The notes beneath the pieces were generated by a model that saw nothing but the letters and a program-made list of their open reading frames with translations, was not told where the DNA came from and searched no databases. From NCBI RefSeq assembly GCF_003171715.1, contig NZ_QGHL01000008.1:310001-374000 (forward strand): 64,000 bases of DNA, given 5' to 3'. Shown here piece after piece: positions 51,800-60,935 of this stretch; position 1 is the first letter of the stretch; every line of letters starts with the position of its first letter. The position numbers were made by a program, and so were the translations under genes. Source of the stretch: Novosphingobium meiothermophilum (lineage in GTDB: Bacteria; Pseudomonadota; Alphaproteobacteria; Sphingomonadales; Sphingomonadaceae).

Positions 51800-54671
51800 G
51801 CATCATGACTATCGCAGGCAGCCAGATTTCGGCACCCCTGAGGTGCGCAGCGAAAGGCATGTAACCTGCTTCATCGACGGGCGCGAAGTGACGGTGCCCG
51901 AAGGCACGACCGTCATGCGTGCAGCCGCGCTTTCCGGCGGATCGATCCCGAAGCTGTGCGCAACCGACAGCCTGAAGCAGTTCGGTTCATGCCGCCTTTG
52001 CCTTGTCGAGATCGACGGGATGCGCGGCACGCCCGCAAGTTGCACCACGCCCGTTGCCGAAGGGATGAAGGTTCACACCCAGACGCCCCGGCTGCAGAAG
52101 CTGCGCCGGGGGGTGATGGAGCTTTACATCTCCGATCATCCGCTCGATTGCCTTACATGCAGCGCAAACAACGATTGCGAGTTGCAGGATCAGGCCGCCG
52201 CCGTGGGCCTGCGCGATGTGCGCTATGGCTATGCGGGCGAGAACCATCTGGGCGCGGCGCCCGACCTGTCGAACCCCTACTTCGATTTCGATCCGTCCAA
52301 GTGCATCGTCTGCTCGCGCTGCGTGCGCGCCTGCGATGAAGTGCAGGGCACGCTGGCGCTGACCATCGAGGGGCGCGGGTTCGAATCAAAGGTTTCGGCT
52401 GGCCTTGCTTCGGACAGCTTCCTTTCTTCCGAATGTGTTTCGTGCGGGGCCTGCGTGCAGGCATGCCCCACGGCAACCTTGCAGGAAAAGGCGGTCAAGG
52501 AGATCGGCAAGCCCGAACGCACGGTGGTGACGACCTGCGCCTATTGCGGCGTTGGCTGCACTTTCCGCGCCGAGATGCGCGGGGAGCAGGTGGTGCGCAT
52601 GGTGCCGTGGAAGGACGGCAAGGCCAATCGCGGGCATTCCTGCGTGAAAGGCCGCTTCGCATGGGGCTATGCCCAGCATCAGGACCGCATCCTCTCGCCC
52701 ATGATCCGCGAGTCGATCGACCAGCCCTGGCGCGAAGTCTCGTGGGAAGAGGCGCTGTCCTATGCTGCGGGGCAGATCGGCCGCATCCGCGAGACCTATG
52801 GCCGCAATGCGCTGGGCGGGATCACCTCCAGCCGCTGCACCAACGAGGAGACGTTCCTCGTCCAGAAGCTGGTCCGGGCGGGCTTCGGCACGAACAATGT
52901 CGATACCTGTGCGCGGGTCTGCCATTCGCCCACCGGCTACGGGCTGAAGACCACGTTCGGCACTTCGGCCGGAACGCAGGACTTCGACAGCGTCGAGGAC
53001 AGCGACGTCATCCTCGTGATCGGCGCGAACCCGACCGACGGGCACCCGGTCTTTGCCAGCCGGATGAAGCGCCGTCTCCGGCCCAATGGTTCCAAAGCGG
53101 GGGCAAAGCTCATCGTGATCGATCCGCGCCGCACAGACCTCGTGCGCTCGCCGCATATCGAGGCGGACTTTCACCTGCCGCTGCGCCCCGGCACCAATGT
53201 TGCCGTCCTCACCGCTATGGCGCACGTCATCGTGACCGAAGGGCTGGCCAACGAGGCGTTCATCCGCGAACGCTGCGACTGGGATGAATACCGGCACTGG
53301 GCAGAGTTCGTTTCGGCCGAGCGCAACAGTCCTGAGTTCCTCGCGCCCGTGACCGGGGTCGATCCGGAAGCAATTCGCGGCGCGGCCCGGCTCTATGCTA
53401 CCGGCGGCAACGCCGCGATCTATTACGGCCTTGGCGTGACCGAGCACAGTCAGGGCTCGTCCACGGTCATGGCCATTGCCAACCTTGCCATGGCCACCGG
53501 CAACATCGGGCGGCGAGGGGTGGGGGTGAACCCATTGCGCGGGCAGAACAACGTGCAGGGCGCCTGCGACATGGGATCTTTCCCGCACGAGCTTTCGGGA
53601 TACCGGCACGTGTCGGATGCCGCCACGCGCGCCCTGTTCGAGGCAGAATGGGGTGTCGCCATCGATCCCGAACCGGGCCTGCGCATTCCCAACATGCTGG
53701 ATGCGGCGACCGATGGGCAGTTCAAGGCGATCTACATCCAGGGCGAGGACATACTCCAGTCCGATCCCGATACGAAGCACGTGGCGGCCGGTCTTGCTGC
53801 GATGGAATGCGTGATCGTCCACGACCTGTTCCTGAACGAGACCGCCAATTACGCGCACGTGTTCCTGCCCGGCTCCACCTTCCTTGAAAAGAACGGCACC
53901 TTCACCAATGCCGAGCGCCGCATCCAGCCGGTGCGCAAGGTGATGGAACCGCTGAACGGTTACGAGGACTGGCAGGTCACGCAGGAACTGGCCCGCGCCA
54001 TCGGGCTGGACTGGAACTATACCCATCCGTCCCAGATCATGGACGAGATCGCGCGGCTGACCCCGACCTTTGCGGGGGTGAACTACCGGCGGCTCGACGA
54101 GGAAGGCTCGCTCCAGTGGCCGGTCAATGCGGCGGCGCCCGATGGATCGCCAATCATGCACGTCGATGGCTTCGTGCGCGGCAAGGGCAAGTTCGTCGTC
54201 ACGGACTATGTGCCGACCGACGAGCGCACCGGGCCGCGCTTCCCCCTGCTGCTGACAACGGGGCGCATCCTGTCGCAATACAATGTGGGCGCACAGACCC
54301 GGCGCACCGCCAATACCGTGTGGCATGCCGAGGACCTGCTGGAAATCCACCCGACCGATGCCGAGAACCGCGGCGTCAAGAGCGGCGACTGGGTGAAGCT
54401 GGCCAGCCGTTCGGGCGAGACCACCCTGCGCGCGCTGGTGACAGACCGCGTGGCACCCGGCGTGGTCTATACTACCTTCCACCATCCCGCCACGCAGGCC
54501 AATGTCGTCACCACCGACTATTCCGACTGGGCCACGAACTGCCCCGAATACAAGGTTACGGCAGTGCAGGTCACGCCCAGCAATGGTCCCAGCGAATGGC
54601 AGGAGGACTATCAGGCCCTTTCCGCGCGCTCGCGCCGCATTGCCGGATCAGCAATGGAGCCTGCCGAATGA
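51789..54671 (+). CDS. fdsA: NAD-dependent formate dehydrogenase alpha (catalytic) subunit
   Basis: A 960-residue molybdenum enzyme that oxidises formate to CO2. The N-terminal NuoG-like [2Fe-2S] domain has Cys57, Cys68, Cys71 and Cys85; a His/Cys cluster and two ferredoxin-type [4Fe-4S] motifs (CIVCSRCVRAC and CVSCGACVQAC) follow. The catalytic domain begins with TTCAYCGVGCTF. The Mo-ligand cysteine is Cys378 followed by His379 in CARVCHSPTGYG; a cysteine here, not selenocysteine, marks the soluble oxygen-tolerant FDS type. The C-terminal MGD-binding domain (LLLTTGRILSQYNVG) is complete. Confidence 0.96.
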   Translation: MGYEHHDYRRQPDFGTPEVRSERHVTCFIDGREVTVPEGTTVMRAAALSGGSIPKLCATDSLKQFGSCRLCLVEIDGMRGTPASCTTPVAEGMKVHTQTPRLQKLRRGVMELYISDHPLDCLTCSANNDCELQDQAAAVGLRDVRYGYAGENHLGAAPDLSNPYFDFDPSKCIVCSRCVRACDEVQGTLALTIEGRGFESKVSAGLASDSFLSSECVSCGACVQACPTATLQEKAVKEIGKPERTVVTTCAYCGVGCTFRAEMRGEQVVRMVPWKDGKANRGHSCVKGRFAWGYAQHQDRILSPMIRESIDQPWREVSWEEALSYAAGQIGRIRETYGRNALGGITSSRCTNEETFLVQKLVRAGFGTNNVDTCARVCHSPTGYGLKTTFGTSAGTQDFDSVEDSDVILVIGANPTDGHPVFASRMKRRLRPNGSKAGAKLIVIDPRRTDLVRSPHIEADFHLPLRPGTNVAVLTAMAHVIVTEGLANEAFIRERCDWDEYRHWAEFVSAERNSPEFLAPVTGVDPEAIRGAARLYATGGNAAIYYGLGVTEHSQGSSTVMAIANLAMATGNIGRRGVGVNPLRGQNNVQGACDMGSFPHELSGYRHVSDAATRALFEAEWGVAIDPEPGLRIPNMLDAATDGQFKAIYIQGEDILQSDPDTKHVAAGLAAMECVIVHDLFLNETANYAHVFLPGSTFLEKNGTFTNAERRIQPVRKVMEPLNGYEDWQVTQELARAIGLDWNYTHPSQIMDEIARLTPTFAGVNYRRLDEEGSLQWPVNAAAPDGSPIMHVDGFVRGKGKFVVTDYVPTDERTGPRFPLLLTTGRILSQYNVGAQTRRTANTVWHAEDLLEIHPTDAENRGVKSGDWVKLASRSGETTLRALVTDRVAPGVVYTTFHHPATQANVVTTDYSDWATNCPEYKVTAVQVTPSNGPSEWQEDYQALSARSRRIAGSAMEPAE

Positions 54672-54898
54672 GCGGGCATACCGCGGCCAAGCTGGCCATG
54701 ATGGCCAACCAGATTGCGCGCAATCTGGCGCTTGAGCCGGAACCTGCCAGGGCCATGGCCGATCATGTTATCGCTTTCTGGACCTCGCGCATGATCGATA
54801 CCCTGCTGACCGATGACGATGCCGCGTCATCGTTGCTGCCATTGGCCGCCGATGCCATGGCCCGCGTGAAGGCGGCGCGGGCGGCCCATGGCGCTTGA
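54668..54898 (+). CDS. fdsD: Formate dehydrogenase delta subunit
   Basis: A 76-residue small protein matching the FdsD family (KLAMMANQIARNLALEPEPARAMADHVIAFWTSRM split over two helices). FdsD is needed for assembly or activity of FdsABG complexes, as described in Rhodobacter and Cupriavidus. ATG 54668 overlaps the fdsA stop by four bases and its end overlaps fdhD by 11 bases. Confidence 0.9.
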   Translation: MSGHTAAKLAMMANQIARNLALEPEPARAMADHVIAFWTSRMIDTLLTDDDAASSLLPLAADAMARVKAARAAHGA

Positions 54899-55703
54899 GG
54901 GTGAGCACGTTGAGGGTGCGCTGGTCGAAGGTGCGCGCTCGCACACCTTTGCCGAACACTTCGCCGATGGCCGTCCGAATGCGCAGATCGAACGGCTCCT
55001 GATCGAGGAAGCCCCGGTTGCCATCGAGATCAACGGCATCGGCTATGCGGTGATGATGGCAACGCCTGCCGACCTTGATGACTATGCGCTGGGCTTCTGC
55101 CTGTCCGAACGGCTGATCGCTTCGCCCGATGCACTGGTTTCGGTTCACGCTGCGCCGGTGGATGCGGGCGGGTGGATGCTGCGCGTGCAGCTTGCGCAGG
55201 ATGACGCCGGGCCGCTGCTGGAGCGCGCCCGGCTGCGCCTTGCCGAAGGAAGCTGCGGGTTGTGCGGGATCGAAAGTCTTGAACAGGTCATGCGCCCCTT
55301 GCCGAAGATTTCGGCCGGCATAGCGGTGGAGCAGGCTGCCATCTTCCGCGCCACACGGGCGCTGGGCGATCATCAGGTGCTGGGCCGGGCCACGCGCGCA
55401 GCCCATGCGGCCGCGCTGTGCACACCCGATGGTGCGATCCACCTCCTGCGCGAGGACGTGGGGCGGCATAACGCCTTCGACAAGCTGATCGGCGGTGCGG
55501 CGCGCGAAGGGCTGGACATGGCGCAGCATTTCGTGGTGCTGACCGCCCGGTGCAGCTTCGAACTGGTGCAGAAGGCCATCATTGCAGGCGTGCCCCTGCT
55601 GGCTACGGTTTCTGCTGCATCGACGCTGGCGGTGGAACAGGCCGCAGCGCACGGACTGCGGCTTGTCAGCCTTGCGCGTCACGACAGCTTCCTCGAAGGC
55701 TGA
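54888..55703 (+). CDS. fdhD: Formate dehydrogenase accessory sulfurtransferase FdhD (FdsC)
   Basis: A 271-residue protein that binds bis-MGD and transfers sulfur to it before insertion into the formate dehydrogenase. The sulfurtransfer cysteine loop GSCGLCGIESL is present with the CxxC pair. The conserved REDVGRHNAFDKLIG motif and the C-terminal TARCSFELVQKA complete the family pattern. Last gene of the fds operon. In Cupriavidus and Rhodobacter the equivalent is called FdsC. Confidence 0.94.
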   Translation: MALEGEHVEGALVEGARSHTFAEHFADGRPNAQIERLLIEEAPVAIEINGIGYAVMMATPADLDDYALGFCLSERLIASPDALVSVHAAPVDAGGWMLRVQLAQDDAGPLLERARLRLAEGSCGLCGIESLEQVMRPLPKISAGIAVEQAAIFRATRALGDHQVLGRATRAAHAAALCTPDGAIHLLREDVGRHNAFDKLIGGAAREGLDMAQHFVVLTARCSFELVQKAIIAGVPLLATVSAASTLAVEQAAAHGLRLVSLARHDSFLEG

Positions 55704-55752
55704 GCAGCATTACGCTCTACACCCCGGCATCAAGGCAGCCTATGCTGCGCGG

Positions 55753-56496
55753 ATGAGCGCTGCGCCGCCTTCTTCGTCACAACGCTATGCCGAGCGTGCA
55801 GACGGCAGGGGGCAGCGCCTTGCCGCGATCGTCCTTGCCATCGCGCTGCATCTCGGCGTCCTGTGGGCGGTGATCCACGGATTCGGCGGCGTGCCGATTG
55901 GCGACCCTGCAGGAGAGCGGCGATTTACCGTGCAGACTTTCGACGTGCCGCTTGAACGGCCCAGTCCCTCCCCCAGCCCTACGGCTCCCGATCCTGCGGG
56001 GGCATCGGGCGAGGAAGGAAAGAAGGCGGTGGCGCGTCCGGTTGTGGCCAAGGCCCGCGTGCCTGCCCCGCCCAGCCCCGCCCCGCCGGTTGCCGCCAAG
56101 GGCGAGGACGTGCGCTCTGGCGCAGCGGCACAGGGAGAGGGCACCGGCGCGGGCGGGCAAGGTTCCGGCACGGGCAGCGGAGCAAGCGGCAGCGGCACTG
56201 GCGGCGGTCTGGCGAGAAAGGCCGAAAAGATTGCCGGCGATATCAAGTCGGCACGGGATTATCCGGCCGCCAGCCGCGACGACCGCATCGGCAAACGCGT
56301 TGTCATCGTCCTGACTGTGGGCACCGATGGCCGCGTGAGCAAGTGCCGCGTCTGGCGGCCGAGCGGTGTTCCCGATGCCGATGCCGTTACCTGCCGCCTG
56401 GCGCAGGAACGCTTCAGGTTCCGCCCCGCGACCGACAGCGAAGGCAATCCCGTGGTGTCCGAATATGGCTGGGAACAGCGGTGGTTTGCGCCATGA
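55753..56496 (+). CDS. TonB-family energy transducer-like protein
   Basis: A 247-residue protein with the TonB layout. There is a short cytoplasmic N terminus, one membrane helix (about 21-41, IVLAIALHLGVLWAVIHGF), a Pro/Ala-rich then Gly/Ser/Thr-rich periplasmic linker, and a C-terminal TonB domain (about 165-247: IGKRVVIVLTVGTDGRVSKC, LAQERFRFRPATD). It probably energises an outer-membrane receptor, or is a TonB-like protein of another role. ExbB/ExbD genes are not adjacent. Start ATG 55753. Confidence 0.83.
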   Translation: MSAAPPSSSQRYAERADGRGQRLAAIVLAIALHLGVLWAVIHGFGGVPIGDPAGERRFTVQTFDVPLERPSPSPSPTAPDPAGASGEEGKKAVARPVVAKARVPAPPSPAPPVAAKGEDVRSGAAAQGEGTGAGGQGSGTGSGASGSGTGGGLARKAEKIAGDIKSARDYPAASRDDRIGKRVVIVLTVGTDGRVSKCRVWRPSGVPDADAVTCRLAQERFRFRPATDSEGNPVVSEYGWEQRWFAP

Positions 56497-56642
56497 TGGG
56501 GCAATCGCGCGCTGATCTGCGGATAAATGTCTATTCGATTTGTTGGCAATTGGCGGGATTTCTCTCTAGGGAGCAGAACTGCCGGGAGCGATGCCAGGGG
56601 TCGGGATAAGGTCACGGTTGCAACCATGCCACAAGGCATACG

Positions 56643-57698
56643 ATGAACGAGATAGCGCCTGTCGTGATAGTGCCCGTCATTCTGTGCGGCGGAGGGGGAA
56701 CCCGGCTGTGGCCGCGTTCGCGCAGGCACAAGCCCAAGCCGTTTCTTCCGCTGGTTGGAGAAACCACGCTGTTTTCCGCAACCGTGCTGCGCTGCCCTGC
56801 CGAGGAAGGCTTCGCCGATCCCATGGTGGTGACGGGCGCGGCGCATCTCGGTTTCGTGGTCGAACAGCTTCCGGACGCCGGGCGCACGCAGATCATTGTC
56901 GAGCCTGAAGGCCGCAATACTGCCGCAGCGATTGCCCTTGCCGCACTGCGCTTGCCAGCCGATGCGATCATGCTGGTCTGCCCCAGCGATCATCATATCG
57001 GCAATGTGGCGGCCTTTCGCGCGGCGGCAAGGGAAGCCGCGCGGCTGGCGGGGGATGACTGGCTCGTCTCGCTGGGAATTGCGCCAACCGCGCCGGAAAC
57101 CGGCTACGGCTATCTCAGGCAAGGCGACGCTATTCCCGGCACGGCTGGCCGCAAAGTGGATCGCTTTGTCGAAAAACCCGATCTGGAGCGCGCGAAGGGC
57201 TTTCTGGCAAGCGGCGGATATGCCTGGAATGGGGGCATTTTCGCATTTCGTGCGGGCGCCTTCCTTGATGAACTGGAAAAGCATCGCCCGCAGATTGCCG
57301 CCGCGGTGCGCGCGGCCGTTTCGGCCGGACATGCCGAGGGCCAGTGCTTCTATCCCGATGCCGCGGCCTTTGCCGCCGTGCCGGGCGAATCGGTCGACTA
57401 TGCCGTGATGGAAAACACCGGCCGTGCCGCGATGGTGCTTGCCGACATGGCATGGTCCGACATTGGCAACTGGCAGGCGCTGCACGAGGCGCTTGACCGC
57501 GACGGCGATGGCAATGTCATTGCCGGGCGGGCGGAACTGCGCGATTGCCGCAATGTGATGGTCATGAGCGATGGGCCGCGCGTTTCGGTCGTGGGCGCGC
57601 ATGATCTCATCGTCGTGGTGGACGGCGATGAAGTGCTGGTCTGCACGCCAGAGGGCGCACAGTCCGTGGGCAAGCTGTCCGGAGCGGTGAACCAGTGA
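56643..57698 (+). CDS. manC: Mannose-1-phosphate guanylyltransferase
   Basis: A 351-residue GDP-mannose pyrophosphorylase making GDP-mannose for glycolipids and exopolysaccharide. The nucleotidyltransferase signature GGGGTRLWPRSRRHKPKPF is near the N terminus, with PEGRNTAAAIALAAL, the metal-binding CPSDHHIG and RFVEKPD after it. It lacks the C-terminal isomerase domain of bifunctional enzymes; instead the isomerase is the next, overlapping gene. Confidence 0.93.
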   Translation: MNEIAPVVIVPVILCGGGGTRLWPRSRRHKPKPFLPLVGETTLFSATVLRCPAEEGFADPMVVTGAAHLGFVVEQLPDAGRTQIIVEPEGRNTAAAIALAALRLPADAIMLVCPSDHHIGNVAAFRAAAREAARLAGDDWLVSLGIAPTAPETGYGYLRQGDAIPGTAGRKVDRFVEKPDLERAKGFLASGGYAWNGGIFAFRAGAFLDELEKHRPQIAAAVRAAVSAGHAEGQCFYPDAAAFAAVPGESVDYAVMENTGRAAMVLADMAWSDIGNWQALHEALDRDGDGNVIAGRAELRDCRNVMVMSDGPRVSVVGAHDLIVVVDGDEVLVCTPEGAQSVGKLSGAVNQ

Positions 57699-58513
57699 TC
57701 CGTCTGGCGCGGCGGATGGTGGAAAAACCGTGGGGGGTTGAGCGCCTGCCCGCACCGTTCCCCGCGCCTGCCGATGGCCGCATCGGCGAGGTATGGTTCG
57801 ATAGCCCGGCTGCCCTCGCCTCGATCCTCGTCAAGCATATCTTCACCAGCGAGAGCCTGTCGGTGCAGGTTCACCCCGATGATGCGCAAGCGGCTGCCAT
57901 GGGTCAGGCGGGCGGCGGCAAGGACGAATGCTGGCTCGTCACGGATGCACGGCCGGGAGCCATGCTTGGCATCGGCTTCGTCAGGCCGGTCGATGATGCA
58001 ACGATCCGGCAGGCGGCGCTGGACGGCAGCATCGAGCATCTCCTCGCATGGCATCCGGTGAAGCAGGGCGATTTCTTCTTCATCCCGGCGGGAACGGTCC
58101 ATGCGATCGGAGCCGGTGTCAGCCTGATCGAGGTTCAGCAGAACAGCGACATCACCTACCGGCTCTACGATTACGGCCGGGACCGGCCCCTGCATCTCGA
58201 TGAAGGTCTGGCCGTTGCGAAGGGGCTGCCCCATGATCCTGCCATGCGCCGCCATTTCGCGCCCCATGCCGGGAAGGCGCAGGAACTGATCTGCAGCAGG
58301 CACTTTGCGGTCCACCTGCTTGGCGGCCCGTTTGCCATGGAAGGATCGCTGGGCTGCGATGCACCCTGCATCATCCTGCCGCTTTCCGGCCGCGTGATGG
58401 CGGGCGATGAACCGCTGGAGCCGGGATCTGCGGGATTTCTGGCGGCAGGTGGCCCGTTCTCGCTGGACGAGGGGGCTTCGTGCCTGCTCGTCCGGGGGGC
58501 ACAGAGCGCCTGA
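57695..58513 (+). CDS. manA: Mannose-6-phosphate isomerase, class I
   Basis: A 272-residue cupin-type zinc isomerase interconverting fructose-6-P and mannose-6-P. Zinc-ligand segments are readable: SVQVHPDD (His), KDECWLV (Glu) and IPAGTVHAIGAG (His). It is shorter than E. coli ManA, like the small class I forms. GTG 57695 overlaps the manC stop by four bases (GTGA), so the two steps toward GDP-mannose are coupled. Confidence 0.9.
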   Translation: MIRLARRMVEKPWGVERLPAPFPAPADGRIGEVWFDSPAALASILVKHIFTSESLSVQVHPDDAQAAAMGQAGGGKDECWLVTDARPGAMLGIGFVRPVDDATIRQAALDGSIEHLLAWHPVKQGDFFFIPAGTVHAIGAGVSLIEVQQNSDITYRLYDYGRDRPLHLDEGLAVAKGLPHDPAMRRHFAPHAGKAQELICSRHFAVHLLGGPFAMEGSLGCDAPCIILPLSGRVMAGDEPLEPGSAGFLAAGGPFSLDEGASCLLVRGAQSA

Positions 58514-58569
58514 ACCCCGGTTTCCGGGCAGCATTGACGCCAGATCCGGCAAAGTGATCGGCTGGTGTA

Positions 58570-58586
58570 ATGTTATCTTGTAACAT
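58570..58586. promoter_or_regulatory. Zur-type box upstream of the zinc receptor gene
   Basis: ATGTTATCTTGTAACAT has perfect 6-bp arms around 5 bases. It closely follows the Zur operator consensus ATGTTATANTATAACAT. It lies 80 bases ahead of the receptor start, where a zinc-bound Zur dimer would repress transcription. Confidence 0.7.
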
Positions 58587-58665
58587 CCGTGGCGACGCTG
58601 TAGGGGGCAGGGAAAGCCCGGCACCTGTGTGACCGGGCCGGGTCAATCCGCAAAAGGACACGAAC

Positions 58666-60846
58666 ATGCGTTTGAACGCGCTCCTGGCTGCAACGGCGAT
58701 CGTCAGCACCAGTGCCTCGCCCCTCCTTGCCGTTTCAGCCCATGCCGCTCCGGTCGATGCCGCCGCAGATCTGCCTGCACCCGAAGGCAGTGCCGCCGCG
58801 CCGCAGGACAATGGCGGCGGGCACAATCAGCCTTCGTCCGAAATCGTGGTCTCGGCCCCCTTTGAACGCGACCGGGAACTGGTGGCAACGGCCGTTACCG
58901 TTCTGCAGGGCGCAGACCTTCAGTTGCAGCAGCGCTCCACCATCGGTGAAACCCTTGCGCGCCAGCCTGGCGTGTCTTCCACCTTCTTTGGCCCCAATGC
59001 CTCGCGTCCGATCCTGCGCGGCCTTGATGCCGAGCGCGTGCGCGTTCTGACCGACGGGATCGGCAGCTTCGATGTGTCCAACACGTCGGTCGATCATGCC
59101 GTGGCAATCAACCCGCTGCTGGCTGACCGGATCGAGATCCTGCGCGGCCCGGCAGCACTGCTCTATGGTTCGGGCGCGATCGGCGGCGTGGTCAACATGC
59201 GCGATCTGCGCATCCCGCGCGAGGTGCCCGATACGGCGGTTCATGTCGATGCAGTGGCAGGGCTGGCATCGGCTGCAGAAGAGCGCAACATCGGCGCATC
59301 GCTGAACGCGCCGCTGGGGGGCGGGTTCGTGGCGCATCTGGATGGCAGCTTCTTCGAATCCGGCAATTACCGGACGGGCGGCTTCGTGTTCAGCCAGCCG
59401 CTGCGCGAGGAAGCCGCCGGGGAAGGCGGCGCCGTGGCTGAAGAGGCGCAGGCGCGCGGGCGTGTGCCGAACACGGCGGCGCGCACGTGGGACATTGCCG
59501 GCGGGCTGGCATGGGTGGGCCAGAGCGGTGCCAGTTTCGGCCTCGCCGTCAGCCATCTGCGCAACCGCTATGGCATCCCGAACGGCCTCGACATCGCCCA
59601 CCACGATGATCACGACGCGGACCATGATGACCATGACCACGACCACGGGCATGAAGAAGATGGACACGGCCACGAGGACATCACGCTCAACATGCGCCAG
59701 ACCCGCGTCGACGTGCGCGGCAGCGTGCCTCTGGGCGGGGCCTTCAAGGAGCTGAAGCTGCGCGGCGGCTGGGCGGACTACCGCCACGACGAGATCGAGG
59801 ATACCGGTGCGATCGGCACCAGCTTCTTCAACCGGAGCTGGGAAGCGCGGCTTGAACTGGTGCAGGCCGAAAGCGGTGGCTGGCGCGGGGCAAGCGGGGT
59901 GCAATACTTCAGCCGCAATTTCCGCGCCGTGGGTGAAGAAGCCTACATCCCGGCTAACGAGACGAGGCAGTTCGGCCTGTTCACGCTGCAGGAGCTTGAT
60001 CTTGGGGGGCTGCGCCTTGAAGGCGGCGCCCGGTATGAACATTCCAACGTGCAGTCGGCCCCGCTGGGGCGCTCGCGCACGTTCGATGCCGTATCCTTCT
60101 CGCTTGGCGGGTCGGTCGATCTGGGCAAAGGCTTCCGCTTTGCCCTCAGCGGAGCGCGCAGCGAACGCGCGCCGGGTGCGGAAGAACTCTTTGCCAATGG
60201 CGCACATGCCGCAACACGCGCCTACGAGATCGGTAATCCCGATTTCCGCAAGGAACGCCAGCTTGGCGCAGAAGCCGTGCTGCGCGGGCGGGGCGATGGC
60301 TGGCGGATCGAACTGACGGGCTTCATCAATCGCTTCGACAACTACATCTTCCTTGATCCCACCGGCGCTGAACAGGCCGGGCTTCCGGTGTTCCGATATG
60401 GTCAGGCCGATGCCCGCTTCTATGGCTTTGAAGCCGAAGGGGCGGTGCGGCTGGCGCAGATCGGCCAGACTCAGGTGGAGCTGACCGGCCTTGCCGACTA
60501 CACCCGCGCCGAATTGCTGGGCGGGGGCGGCGCGGTGCCGCGCATCCCGCCGCTTCGCCTGATCGGCGGGGTGGAAGCCAATGCCAGCACGCTGGGCGGA
60601 CGCATCGAGGTGGAGCATGCCGCCCCCCAACGCCGCATCGCGGCCTTCGAAACCGAAACGCCCGGCTGGACGATGGTGAACGCCAGCGTTTCGTGGAAGC
60701 CCTTCGGCGCGGCGTCCGGCACCACGCTGATGCTTCAGGCCAACAACATCTTCGATGTCGAGGCGCGCCGCCATACCAGCTTCCTCAAGGATGTGGCCCC
60801 TCTGTTCGGCCGCGACATCCGCCTGAGCGCTCGCTTCAGCTTCTGA
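58666..60846 (+). CDS. ZnuD-like zinc TonB-dependent receptor
   Basis: A 726-residue outer-membrane receptor. It has a signal peptide (to about residue 27), TonB box SEIVVSAPF, a plug with RVRVLTDGIGSFDVSNTSVDH and LRGPAALLYGSGAIGGVVN, and a barrel ending LSARFSF. Residues 312-338 form an extremely His/Asp-rich loop (11 His), as in the zinc-capturing loop of Neisseria ZnuD. The VDH motif in the plug and the upstream Zur-type box agree with zinc uptake. The assignment rests on these three lines, not on experiment. Confidence 0.88.
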   Translation: MRLNALLAATAIVSTSASPLLAVSAHAAPVDAAADLPAPEGSAAAPQDNGGGHNQPSSEIVVSAPFERDRELVATAVTVLQGADLQLQQRSTIGETLARQPGVSSTFFGPNASRPILRGLDAERVRVLTDGIGSFDVSNTSVDHAVAINPLLADRIEILRGPAALLYGSGAIGGVVNMRDLRIPREVPDTAVHVDAVAGLASAAEERNIGASLNAPLGGGFVAHLDGSFFESGNYRTGGFVFSQPLREEAAGEGGAVAEEAQARGRVPNTAARTWDIAGGLAWVGQSGASFGLAVSHLRNRYGIPNGLDIAHHDDHDADHDDHDHDHGHEEDGHGHEDITLNMRQTRVDVRGSVPLGGAFKELKLRGGWADYRHDEIEDTGAIGTSFFNRSWEARLELVQAESGGWRGASGVQYFSRNFRAVGEEAYIPANETRQFGLFTLQELDLGGLRLEGGARYEHSNVQSAPLGRSRTFDAVSFSLGGSVDLGKGFRFALSGARSERAPGAEELFANGAHAATRAYEIGNPDFRKERQLGAEAVLRGRGDGWRIELTGFINRFDNYIFLDPTGAEQAGLPVFRYGQADARFYGFEAEGAVRLAQIGQTQVELTGLADYTRAELLGGGGAVPRIPPLRLIGGVEANASTLGGRIEVEHAAPQRRIAAFETETPGWTMVNASVSWKPFGAASGTTLMLQANNIFDVEARRHTSFLKDVAPLFGRDIRLSARFSF

Positions 60847-60935
60847 GACGGAGTCGGCCGGGTCTGCCAGTTCACGCCGCGTAAACCTGACCCGCCGCAG
60901 GCTGCGGCCCGATCAGGTGTAGTGAGGTGAACGGT

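Noticed and set aside
52386-54485. A 699-residue open frame antisense to fdsA
   Set aside because: It is a composition shadow of a strongly conserved catalytic subunit.
58735-60774. A 679-residue open frame antisense to the zinc receptor
   Set aside because: It is a shadow of the receptor; the His-rich loop reads as a hydrophobic Val/Met/Ile run on this strand purely by complementarity.
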